A stretch of 11,083 nt of DNA from NCBI GenBank assembly GCA_002335945.1, contig DDDD01000033.1, positions 1 through 11,083 on the forward strand, written 5' to 3'. Below, in pieces: positions 5,144 to 11,083 of this stretch. The notes under the pieces are model-generated. The model was given only the letters and a program-made list of their open reading frames with translations, ran no database searches and was not told where the DNA came from. Origin of the DNA: Porticoccaceae bacterium UBA1989. GTDB lineage: Bacteria > Pseudomonadota > Gammaproteobacteria > Pseudomonadales > Porticoccaceae. A program made the position numbers and the translations under genes. Each line of letters begins with the position of its first letter. Positions within the stretch are counted from its first letter, which is position 1.

Positions 5144-7249
5144 TTAATTGGTTTCTTCGACATCAACTGTCGCGACAACTTTAACGGCCTGATCATCTGG
5201 AATCTCGCTGTAGGACAGCACAGTCAGGTCACTTAATCGGTGTCGAATAATTTTTGCAAGCCAGGGACGAATGCCAGGGGATACCACCAATACAGCGGGA
5301 TGGCCCTGATTTTCAACAGCTTCAGTATTTTCTGCGAGAGCTTTAAACAGGCCCTCTGCAAGTTTGGGTTCTATGACTAAACCCTGGTTACCGCTGCTCT
5401 GCTGCAACACATTGTGTAGCACCTGCTCCAAAGAGGGGTTGAGCGTGATAACCGGAAGACTATCGTTAATATCGACCAGGCCCTGGACGATCATGCGTCC
5501 CAGCCGTGGCCTCACTGCAGCCGTTAATTCGTCGGCATCCAGCGTGCGACCACTCTCGGTCGATAGCACCTCAATAATGGTGCGCATATCGCGTACCGAA
5601 ACCGACTCGTCGAGAATGTTTTGTAATACTTTAGTAATGGTCGCCAGAGGCAATTTACCCGGCACCAGATCTTCGACCAGCTTGGGTGAGCGACCTGCGA
5701 CCTTGTCGAGTAGCTGCTGGGTTTCATCATGGCTTAATAGCTCTGAAGCATTGCTGCGCAGCAGGGTGTTTAGATGGGTGGCAATCGCCGTGGCTGCATC
5801 AACCACCGTATAGCCGAGGGTGCGTGCATAGTCACGCTGAGAAGGCTCAATCCAGATAGCGTCCAAACCAAATGCAGGTTCCTTGGTAGGCGTGCCTTCC
5901 AGTGTGCCGTGAACATGGCCGGGATTAATGGCCATCTCGCGGCCTACTTTAATTTCGCCTTTGCCGCGAACCACACCGTTCATCACAATATGGTAAACAT
6001 CAGGGGATAGATCAAGATTGTCACGAATACGGATAGGTTGAATTAAGAAGCCCAGCTCTGCGGAGAGCTTTTTACGCACGCCTTTAACACGGGGCAGTAA
6101 CTGGCCTCCGGTTTCAGGGTTTACTAGGGGAATCAATCCGTAACCAATATCTAGGCCGACGAGATCGACCTGATCCACATCGTCCCAGTTAAGTTCTTCT
6201 TTGCTCGCATCGTCTTGAGCATTGGCTGCTATAGCGTTGTCCTCTTGTACGATCTGGCGGTCAGAATCTGTAGATATTTTGACGCCCAGACCTACAGAGG
6301 CCGCACCCAAGCCTAAAAATACTAAGTGAGGCATGCCGGGAACCAGGCCTAGCAGAATCAGAATAACGCCGGCAATAATCAGCGCCATCGGATTGCCGAG
6401 CTGTGACTTAGCCTGCTCGGTCATGGATTCAGAGGTGGTTACGCGAGTCACGATAATGGCCGTCGCTAGGGACAGCAACAATGATGGAATCTGGGCAACC
6501 AGACCATCACCAATAGTCAGCAGCACATAGATGCGGCCCGCTTCAGAAAAGCTTAGGTCATGCTGGCCTATACCAATAAGCAGGCCGCCGAGAATATTAA
6601 TAAGTAGGATGAGTAATCCGGCAATCGCATCACCGCGCACAAATTTCGAGGCACCATCCATAGAACCAAAGAAGTCAGATTCCTGAGATATTTCTTCACG
6701 ACGTCTTTTAGCCGTTTCCTGATCAATAACACCGGCGTTCAAGTCGGCATCAATGGCCATCTGTTTGCCGGGCAACGCGTCTAGAGTGAAGCGCGCAATA
6801 ACCTCAGACACTCGGCCAGCACCCTTGGTAACAACGATAAAGTTAATAATCATCAGAATCGCAAAGATGATGAAACCAACGAGATAGTTGCCGGCAATAA
6901 CAAACTCACCGAATGCCTCAATAACCTTACCCGCTGCATCAGGACCTTCATGGCCCTTAACCAGTACCAGTCGGGTGGAGGCTACATTCAGACCTAGGCG
7001 GAGCATGGTGGCAATCAGCAAAATCGCTGGAAAAGAAGAGAAATCTAAGGGCTTAGAGCTATTAATGGCGATCATAATGATCACCAGGCCAACCACAATA
7101 TTAAAGGTGAACAGAAAATCCAGCAAAAAAGCGGGAAGTGGCAGAATCAACATCGAAATAATCAACAGCACCAGGAACGGAATACCCAGCCCGGAGAGTT
7201 CGATTTTTGACAGGTTCTGTCGTATGTTCGACAGTGTTGCAGTAGCCAT
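5144..7249 (-). CDS. flhA: FlhA, flagellar type III export gate protein
   Basis: FlhA is the large gate subunit of the flagellar export apparatus in the inner membrane; its cytoplasmic part binds chaperone-substrate complexes. The 701 residues match the usual family length (about 690-710). The N-terminal half has a series of hydrophobic segments (for example 22-62, 112-140, 206-226, 240-268, 286-322). The FHIPEP signature VSEVIARFTLDALPGKQM runs at 147-164 and continues as AIDADLNAG, and the conserved loop GSMDGASKFVRGDA lies at 195-208. A charged linker (322-360) leads to the cytoplasmic domain (360-701). The start at 7249 has AAGG 9 nt upstream. It is the first gene of the minus-strand unit and lies behind a near-perfect sigma54 promoter (7334-7349), as in Pseudomonas, where flhA is likewise separate from flhB. 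No flhB is in this window. Confidence 0.98.
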   Translation of the reverse strand: MATATLSNIRQNLSKIELSGLGIPFLVLLIISMLILPLPAFLLDFLFTFNIVVGLVIIMIAINSSKPLDFSSFPAILLIATMLRLGLNVASTRLVLVKGHEGPDAAGKVIEAFGEFVIAGNYLVGFIIFAILMIINFIVVTKGAGRVSEVIARFTLDALPGKQMAIDADLNAGVIDQETAKRRREEISQESDFFGSMDGASKFVRGDAIAGLLILLINILGGLLIGIGQHDLSFSEAGRIYVLLTIGDGLVAQIPSLLLSLATAIIVTRVTTSESMTEQAKSQLGNPMALIIAGVILILLGLVPGMPHLVFLGLGAASVGLGVKISTDSDRQIVQEDNAIAANAQDDASKEELNWDDVDQVDLVGLDIGYGLIPLVNPETGGQLLPRVKGVRKKLSAELGFLIQPIRIRDNLDLSPDVYHIVMNGVVRGKGEIKVGREMAINPGHVHGTLEGTPTKEPAFGLDAIWIEPSQRDYARTLGYTVVDAATAIATHLNTLLRSNASELLSHDETQQLLDKVAGRSPKLVEDLVPGKLPLATITKVLQNILDESVSVRDMRTIIEVLSTESGRTLDADELTAAVRPRLGRMIVQGLVDINDSLPVITLNPSLEQVLHNVLQQSSGNQGLVIEPKLAEGLFKALAENTEAVENQGHPAVLVVSPGIRPWLAKIIRHRLSDLTVLSYSEIPDDQAVKVVATVDVEETN

Positions 7250-7333
7250 GTAATAAAACCTTAATAAAAACAGTCAGTTAATAGATTGTTCTGTCTGGCG
7301 AATCAGTTATGTTCTCGCCTCTAATGGATATAG

Positions 7334-7349
7334 AGCAATAACTGTGCCA
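7334..7349 (-). promoter_or_regulatory. Sigma54 (RpoN) promoter of the flhA operon
   Basis: The minus strand reads TGGCAC-AGTTA-TTGCT (7349 down to 7334). It matches the sigma54 consensus TGGCAC-N5-TTGCW at every position, with the required GG-N10-GC spacing. The predicted start of transcription is about 12 nt beyond the GC, near 7323, giving a leader of about 74 nt before flhA. Sigma54 promoters need an enhancer-binding activator, which for flagella is usually a FleQ/FlrA or FleR/FlrC-type protein. I cannot identify its binding site here. Confidence 0.9.
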
Positions 7350-7353
7350 GACC

Positions 7354-7365
7354 GGGGCAGGGGCA
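7354..7365. repeat. GGGGCA direct repeat between the two promoters
   Basis: Two adjacent copies of GGGGCA lie between the divergent sigma54 and sigma28 promoters, 5 bp from the -24 element of the former and 20 bp from the -35 box of the latter. It is the only G-rich tract in an otherwise AT-rich control region. A regulator-binding role is possible but there is no direct support. Confidence 0.25.
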
Positions 7366-7385
7366 AGAGAAAACACTATTAACCC

Positions 7386-7412
7386 TAAAGACCCTCGCCG
7401 TACTGCCGATAA
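7386..7412 (+). promoter_or_regulatory. Sigma28 (FliA) promoter of the flgP operon
   Basis: TAAAGACC (7386-7393), 11 nt, then GCCGATAA (7405-7412). The -10 box matches the flagellar consensus TAAAGTTT-N11-GCCGATAA at 8 of 8 bases, the spacing is exact, and the -35 box has the key TAAAG. Transcription would start near 7419 and run into flgP, about 36 nt upstream of the first possible ATG. This makes the right-hand operon a late, FliA-dependent unit, controlled by the sigma factor encoded at 2041-2760. Confidence 0.9.
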
Positions 7413-7454
7413 TACAAGCAAGAAGGAAAACATTGATTCAACGCTGGATAAACC

Positions 7455-7934
7455 ATGGGAAGCAAGATGAAACATATTGTCGCGAAAGCCGTTACCACTA
7501 TTATGCTCGGACTATTTTTAACCGGCTGTGCCACTAACCAAGAAAAATACGACAATGCAATTCTTGAGGCCATGGTTGATCAGAATAGAAATATTCTTGC
7601 TACAGGTTATGCGGTTATTAGTATTCAGCAGCATGACAACCCTGCTCAACAGCGCCTGCTGTCAATTCGTGCTTCCAAGCTCGATGCTTACCGCACATTG
7701 ATGGAACAGGTCTATGGCCAGTACCTCGATGCCAACACCACGGTTGCGCAGATGGTTGTGGAGAGCGATTCGTTCCGTGCTCGCGTACAGGGTGTTATCT
7801 ATGGTGCCCAGCTGGTTAGCATTACGCCGGTTGGCGACGACACCTATGAAACCACCCTGTCACTCAAGCGTGGCATCGTGAATGATTTACGCGCGCTCTA
7901 TCTTGAGCAGCTCGGCAGCGGCATGGGCAACTAA
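7455..7934 (+). CDS. flgP: FlgP-like outer-membrane lipoprotein (LPP20 family)
   Basis: FlgP-type lipoproteins form part of the outer ring or basal disk around the flagellar basal body in Vibrio and Campylobacter. The 159-residue product begins with a lipoprotein signal and the lipobox LTGC (Cys25), followed by Ala-Thr-Asn. The lack of Asp at +2 fits transport to the outer membrane. The body carries the LPP20 pattern: ATGYAVIS (49-56), then ASKLDAYRTLMEQVYG, then a VQGVIYGAQLV and ETTLSL region near the end. A second ATG at 7467 (MKHIVAK...) gives an equally good signal peptide, with GGGAAG just before it; the choice between them is open. It is the first gene behind the sigma28 promoter and lies 6 bp before flgT, which points to a shared ring function. 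Confidence 0.85.
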   Translation: MGSKMKHIVAKAVTTIMLGLFLTGCATNQEKYDNAILEAMVDQNRNILATGYAVISIQQHDNPAQQRLLSIRASKLDAYRTLMEQVYGQYLDANTTVAQMVVESDSFRARVQGVIYGAQLVSITPVGDDTYETTLSLKRGIVNDLRALYLEQLGSGMGN

Positions 7935-7940
7935 GCCATT

Positions 7941-9143
7941 ATGTCGATCCAACTTCTCAAGATGCTAGCCCCTAAGATGTCTCTGCGTAGAACAGTGACT
8001 GTATGGGTATGGCTTCTGGTTTCTGTGTTCGCCATTGCACCGGCCTCTGCTCTCGACACCCACCTCAGTGCGTCCGATAAGTTACAGGCCGTGAAGCAGG
8101 CGTTGGTTGATCTGGCACTTGAAACTGATGTGAAATTGGGTTCCACGGCTTACCTAGATGCGGCGGGGGTGCTCCATGAGTCATCCATTCTGTCGAGTGA
8201 TTCTTTAGTCCGTGGTGTAAGAGTTCTCTCCTATTTAGAAGAAGCGGGTATTGCTATCGCCAAGGTGGATGCCAGTATTTTATCTGACCCAAGCTGCCCG
8301 GGATCCAGACCTGAAATTCGTCGCGAGGCCAGTGTTAGAGTTGTGAATAGAACCGCCAACAGTCGAGTGGGTGATCATTATATTACTGAGCTTGCCCATG
8401 CATCCGAGCAGACTTTATTAAAAGCTTTGGCTGCGTCCACTGACTGGTCGGTTAAAGCCGAAACCAAATACAGCAATTCATATGAGCGTTTTCTTTCTGG
8501 TACCGCCGTCGATAAGGTCCCCTATCGTTTTGATATTATTATGCGCGAGCGTGACCCGCTACGGACGGTGACCAACCTCGGAGAAAAAGCCCTGCATCAT
8601 GGTTTGCTCCGCGGTTACGATGCCGCCGCCTGGGCCGTTGAGAAAGTGCCCGAGTTAAATTTTCACCAGCCATGGTCAGCCGTAGCCTTAGAATACGAAT
8701 TGACTTTGGTTGATCGCGCTCGAGGTATTCCCCTGTGGAGCAAAACCTTACCGGTGAATTATCCCAGGGTTGATCGTGGCTATTCAAAAGATTCAGTACC
8801 CCTTAAGTTTTCTCAGCAAGTGGCTCAGGCAACTCAACGTTTTATCATGGATGTTAATACCACGATGGATTGTCAAACCGAATTTTATCAGATAGCAAAA
8901 ATTCCCGGTGCTGCTAATATTGCCAGTATTAATGCAGGGGAGATTGCCGGCATTAAAGTGGGGGATCAGTTTTTAATTAGTACCGATGAGAAAATTTTAA
9001 ACCAGGTATTAAGTATGTCTGGGCTTGCTGGTTTAGCGCTTGCCGAGGTGGAATCTGTTGCGAACCATTCTGCGACCCTCAAGCATATTGCTGGACCTCA
9101 GTGGAGCGGTGATATTAGCCGCAGTGTTGCACTGCATTTTTAA
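7941..9143 (+). CDS. flgT: FlgT-like flagellar H-ring assembly protein
   Basis: FlgT is a periplasmic protein that builds the H ring around the LP ring in Vibrio and helps to install motor ring proteins. The 400-residue product is close to the Vibrio length (about 377). The first part holds a signal peptide (cleavage after APASA near residue 37). The ATG at 7941 has no clear ribosome site, and in-frame ATGs at 7962 and 7977 are alternatives; from 7977 the signal peptide has a normal length. The N-terminal region includes ASDKLQAVKQALVDLALE. The middle region has TVTNLGEKAL and SAVALEYELTLVDRARGIPLW. The C-terminal domain carries ASINAGEIAGIKVGDQFLIS (328-347), a pattern typical of FlgT C-terminal domains. 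Two Cys residues near 132 and 310 could form a disulfide. Assignment is by domain pattern plus adjacency to flgP. Confidence 0.82.
   Translation: MSIQLLKMLAPKMSLRRTVTVWVWLLVSVFAIAPASALDTHLSASDKLQAVKQALVDLALETDVKLGSTAYLDAAGVLHESSILSSDSLVRGVRVLSYLEEAGIAIAKVDASILSDPSCPGSRPEIRREASVRVVNRTANSRVGDHYITELAHASEQTLLKALAASTDWSVKAETKYSNSYERFLSGTAVDKVPYRFDIIMRERDPLRTVTNLGEKALHHGLLRGYDAAAWAVEKVPELNFHQPWSAVALEYELTLVDRARGIPLWSKTLPVNYPRVDRGYSKDSVPLKFSQQVAQATQRFIMDVNTTMDCQTEFYQIAKIPGAANIASINAGEIAGIKVGDQFLISTDEKILNQVLSMSGLAGLALAEVESVANHSATLKHIAGPQWSGDISRSVALHF
9121..9141 (+). terminator. Hairpin with T-run at the end of flgT (possible attenuator)
   Basis: GCAGTG (9121-9126), TTG, CACTGC (9130-9135) form a perfect 6-bp stem with a 3-nt loop, followed by A and TTTTT (9137-9141). 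This is the shape of a modest intrinsic terminator. It lies inside the last codons of flgT and includes the first base of its stop codon, so it could partly separate flgP-flgT from the genes downstream. The stem is short, so read-through is likely. Confidence 0.45.
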
Positions 9144-9155
9144 AAACTTTATAAA
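9127..9155 (+). promoter_or_regulatory. Sigma70-like promoter before the LysM gene (candidate)
   Basis: TTGCAC (9127-9132) and TATAAA (9150-9155) are separated by the ideal 17 nt. The -10 box matches 5 of 6 bases, but the -35 box matches only its TTG. It overlaps the hairpin at 9121-9141 and precedes the LysM gene by about 20 nt. AT-rich sequence can give such matches by chance. Confidence 0.3.
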
Positions 9156-9177
9156 ACGTAAAAATGGAAATTAAAAA

Positions 9178-9678
9178 ATGAATGGCATAAAAAAATTATT
9201 TAATAACATTGTGATGTTTATACATAAAGCATTTCTAATCGGTGTTATTTCTATTGTTGCATCAGGGTTAGCTGCCGCATTCTCTGCCGGCACAGCACAG
9301 GCGCAGACCGCCAGTACGGATAAAGCATTGGCCCAGCTCTTTAAAGACATAAAGCGGCTTAAGCCCGCGCTGAGCCAAAGTGCTGAATTGACAGATGATG
9401 GATACTATATGATCCGTCACGGCGAAACCTTAGATGGCATTATCGCCAAAGTATTACCCAAAATGCCACTGCGCAAAAAGATTTTACGTGCTGCCATAGT
9501 GCAGGCTAATCCGCATGCCTTTAAACGTAAAAATCCAAATTGGATGTATGCCAATAAAAAAATAAAATTACCTGACAGTACAGATATTCATAATGTTATT
9601 TTTACCAAGAGCAGTAATAAACTTAACGCCAAAAAATTGGCGCGTGATGAGCGCAAGTCTTGGGTAAGTTTTCCCTAG
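9178..9678 (+). CDS. Secreted LysM/FimV-like peptidoglycan-binding protein
   Basis: The 166-residue product starts with a long signal peptide (basic and polar 1-17, hydrophobic 18-36, cleavage after AQA near 42). A helical stretch follows (45-65). Residues 76-132 form one LysM-type domain of the FimV kind: YYMIRHGETLDGIIAKVL opens it, QANPHAF follows, and it closes with ANKKIKLPD. The tail is Lys-rich and ends in SWVSFP. LysM domains bind the glycan strands of peptidoglycan, so the mature protein should sit in the periplasm on the cell wall. Its place between the FlgT-like ring gene and the hook-length gene suggests a role in anchoring or guiding the basal body through the wall, which is inference. 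The ATG at 9178 has GGAAA 7 nt upstream. The gene is visibly more AT-rich than flgT, with many A-runs. Confidence 0.8.
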   Translation: MNGIKKLFNNIVMFIHKAFLIGVISIVASGLAAAFSAGTAQAQTASTDKALAQLFKDIKRLKPALSQSAELTDDGYYMIRHGETLDGIIAKVLPKMPLRKKILRAAIVQANPHAFKRKNPNWMYANKKIKLPDSTDIHNVIFTKSSNKLNAKKLARDERKSWVSFP

Positions 9679-9714
9679 GGTGAAAAAGTTTACTGCGGTA
9701 ATGAAGTCGGCTAG

Positions 9715-10842
9715 GTGCTAGGTCCAGAGCAGCTAAATTTTGCCACCCGCCCAACGCCCATTTTTTTGGAGGGGGTTGTTGCGGTTCGTGTCTCTGAACA
9801 GATGGCACGAAATGTCGGTTTACGAGATAACCAAATTATTCGTGGCGTGATTGAAAATCGCAACGGCGTACTTAAATTGATGTTTAACAATCAAGAGTTC
9901 GAGTGGTCTGCGAGCAAAAATTTTAAACCGGGTGACAAAATTGACTTTCGTTATGAGAGTTCTGTTTATGGCCGTTCTCTGCGTGCTATTAGTCAGGCAC
10001 CGACGCCGGGCATCTCTTCTGCACCGCTTTCGTCTAGCCTGCTCTCGTCTACCGCACTTTCGTCTACAGCCCTCCCACCCACCGCGGCCTCCTCACTAAC
10101 CGGCACCTCACCACGTCTGTTAAGTTTACTTTATCGCCCCGATCAGCCCTCTATGTTGAGCCAGCTTTTTAAGCCGGGCGGTCTTGAGCTTTTACTGAGT
10201 CAGCTGGCCCATTTACCCGGGCAATCTGGTCTGGGCCAGCTGCGTCAAAGTATGGGGGGGCTGTCCGGTGATGCGGTTAAAAATGCGCTGTTAAATTCAG
10301 GCTTATTTGGCGAGTTTCTACTGGGCTCTCAGTCACCACAGCGTACCGACCTAAAACAGCTACTGCGTAATTTATTGCGCAATATGCCCCTCCAGTCGGC
10401 CGTCGGAAATATTGAGATGGCTATTGATGAAATTGAAAGTCGTCAGATTGAAAGTTTACAGGCCCAACAAAATCGCGAAATTTCATATCATTTTGTATTG
10501 CCATTCGGGGATTCCAATCCGGTGGAGGTGCACCTTGAGCGAGGCGTATCTAGCCCAGAGCAGGAAGAGTCTGACTGGGTGATAAATCTGCACACAGACT
10601 CCGAGGTACTTGGGGAGCTATGGTTAAAAACAACCCTAAAGGACACCGCGAGCTTGGAGATGATCATGTGGGTGCAGCGTCCCCATGTGGCGGCTATGGC
10701 ACGAACGGCTACCCTTGAACTTGAACAAGAGTTAAAGGCCTTTGGTCTGCAGCTGACTAAGCTGTCGGTGCTCAATGCCACAAGACCTAGCCTGGATGCG
10801 CAACTGTCTGGCCCCGGACATGTTGTGGATGTGCGCACATGA
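9715..10842 (+). CDS. FliK-type hook-length control protein
   Basis: FliK measures hook length and triggers the switch of the export gate from hook to filament substrates. The 375-residue product fits the modular plan of the family. There is a conserved-looking N-terminal domain (22-92, with ARNVGLRDNQIIRGVIENRNG), a Ser/Thr/Leu/Pro linker (95-133) containing four pentapeptide repeats, a helical middle part (135-250), and a C-terminal domain (about 265-360) of the flagellar-hook type. The C-terminal domain has VEVHLERG, VLGELWLKTTLKD and ELEQELKAFGLQLTKLSVLN. A GTG at 9715 is the first possible start because TAG precedes it directly; its ribosome site is poor. TTG at 9766 and ATG at 9802 are alternatives, the latter behind GGAGGGGG at 9768-9775. 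It may be a second FliK paralogue rather than the main fliK, so no symbol is given. It overlaps fhlB by ATGA. Confidence 0.8.
   Translation: MLGPEQLNFATRPTPIFLEGVVAVRVSEQMARNVGLRDNQIIRGVIENRNGVLKLMFNNQEFEWSASKNFKPGDKIDFRYESSVYGRSLRAISQAPTPGISSAPLSSSLLSSTALSSTALPPTAASSLTGTSPRLLSLLYRPDQPSMLSQLFKPGGLELLLSQLAHLPGQSGLGQLRQSMGGLSGDAVKNALLNSGLFGEFLLGSQSPQRTDLKQLLRNLLRNMPLQSAVGNIEMAIDEIESRQIESLQAQQNREISYHFVLPFGDSNPVEVHLERGVSSPEQEESDWVINLHTDSEVLGELWLKTTLKDTASLEMIMWVQRPHVAAMARTATLELEQELKAFGLQLTKLSVLNATRPSLDAQLSGPGHVVDVRT
10027..10086. repeat. 15-bp in-frame tandem repeat in the FliK-like linker
   Basis: Four units run head to tail: 10027-10041, 10042-10056, 10057-10071 and 10072-10086. The first three share CTxTCGTCTA and encode LSSSL, LSSTA and LSSTA; the fourth has drifted and encodes LPPTA. 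The repeats fall in the flexible linker at residues 105-124, where length changes would be tolerated and might affect the measuring function. Confidence 0.75.
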
Positions 10843-11083
10843 GCTATAAACCCACTAAAAGGGCAGTGGCGCTGGAGTACGGTAAAAATGCTGCGCCTAT
10901 TCTTACGGCAAAAGGCGAGGGGCTGGTAGCTGAGGATATTATTGCCGAGGCCAAAAGGCAGGGTATTCATATTGCCGAGGATGCTCAGCTGGTTGCGTTG
11001 CTCAGTCAGCTGGAATTAAAGGATGAGATTCCTGAGAATCTGTATGTTGCTGTAGCAGTAATTTTGTCTTGGGTTTACTGGCT
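10839..11083 (+). CDS. fhlB: FhlB, free-standing FlhB C-terminal domain (truncated by window end)
   Basis: The 81 visible codons match the cytoplasmic C-terminal part of FlhB/YscU export-switch proteins and lack the membrane domain. The frame reads KPTKRAVALEYG (4-15), then APILTAKGEGLVAEDIIAEA, then QGIHIAEDAQLVALL, then IPENLYVAVAVILSWVY, all with clear FlhB counterparts. The self-cleavage motif NPTH of FlhB is here KPTK, so no autocleavage is expected. Free-standing homologues (FhlB, called YlqH in Bacillus) are known and resemble the cleaved C-terminal fragment of FlhB. The start overlaps the FliK-like stop (ATGA), so the two are translationally coupled. FliK acts on the FlhB C-terminal domain in the known switch, which makes the pairing functionally sensible. 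The stop lies beyond the window. Confidence 0.9.
   Translation, partial: MSYKPTKRAVALEYGKNAAPILTAKGEGLVAEDIIAEAKRQGIHIAEDAQLVALLSQLELKDEIPENLYVAVAVILSWVYW

Noticed and set aside
5364..5813. 149-codon plus-strand frame inside flhA
   Set aside because: It is antisense to the conserved cytoplasmic domain of FlhA, has low-complexity Ser/Arg composition and no recognisable motif.
6888..7253. 121-codon plus-strand frame at the flhA start
   Set aside because: It is antisense to the highly conserved membrane part of flhA and reads like a reverse complement of membrane codons.
7278..7475. 65-codon minus-strand frame in the divergent promoter region
   Set aside because: It covers both consensus promoters and has no motif or ribosome site; the regulatory reading is far stronger.
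9684..9712. Sigma28-like promoter before the FliK-like gene (AAAAGTTT at 9684-9691)
   Set aside because: The -35 box is good, but no GCCGATAA-like box lies at the required 11-nt spacing (GAAGTCGG is found).
10488..10970. 160-codon minus-strand frame across FliK-like and fhlB
   Set aside because: It is antisense to two well-supported coupled genes, with Ser/Arg/Cys-rich composition typical of a shadow frame.

Overview
The window is part of a polar-flagellum gene cluster from a gammaproteobacterium. FlhA, FlhF, FlhG/FleN and FliA occur in the order typical of Pseudomonas, Vibrio and marine relatives. FlgP- and FlgT-like outer-ring proteins and separate sigma54 and sigma28 promoters are also present. 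The moderate GC content and the sequence style suggest a marine, Cellvibrionales-like lineage, but that placement is inference.

Layout. Positions 1-677 (+) hold the end of an unrecognised single-pass membrane protein with a coiled coil, probably truncated by the window edge. Positions 678-820 are a convergent spacer containing a decayed tandem repeat of about 17 bp that runs into the last codons of the next gene. Positions 7249 down to 815 are a minus-strand unit: flhA, flhF, a 213-bp leader, flhG (fleN), fliA, and then two unrecognised genes of 184 and 212 codons. CheY and CheZ would be expected after fliA in the Pseudomonas-type order. Positions 7250-7454 are a divergent control region. A near-perfect sigma54 promoter reads left into flhA, and a perfectly spaced sigma28 (FliA) promoter reads right. 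Positions 7455-11083 (+) hold flgP, flgT, a secreted LysM/FimV-like protein, a FliK-type hook-length protein, and the start of fhlB, a free-standing copy of the FlhB C-terminal domain; fhlB is cut off by the window edge.

How it works together. The left operon, under sigma54, builds the export gate (FlhA), sets the place and number of flagella (FlhF, FlhG) and makes the late sigma factor FliA. FliA would then switch on the right operon, whose products are predicted to build the outer ring around the basal body (FlgP, FlgT and possibly the LysM protein) and to set hook length and export specificity (FliK-like, FhlB). The most unusual points are an FlhF whose GTPase motifs beyond the P-loop are badly eroded, the two unknown genes locked behind fliA, and a LysM-type protein placed between the ring genes and the hook-length genes. 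I see no CRISPR array, tRNA, rRNA, insertion sequence or phage gene.
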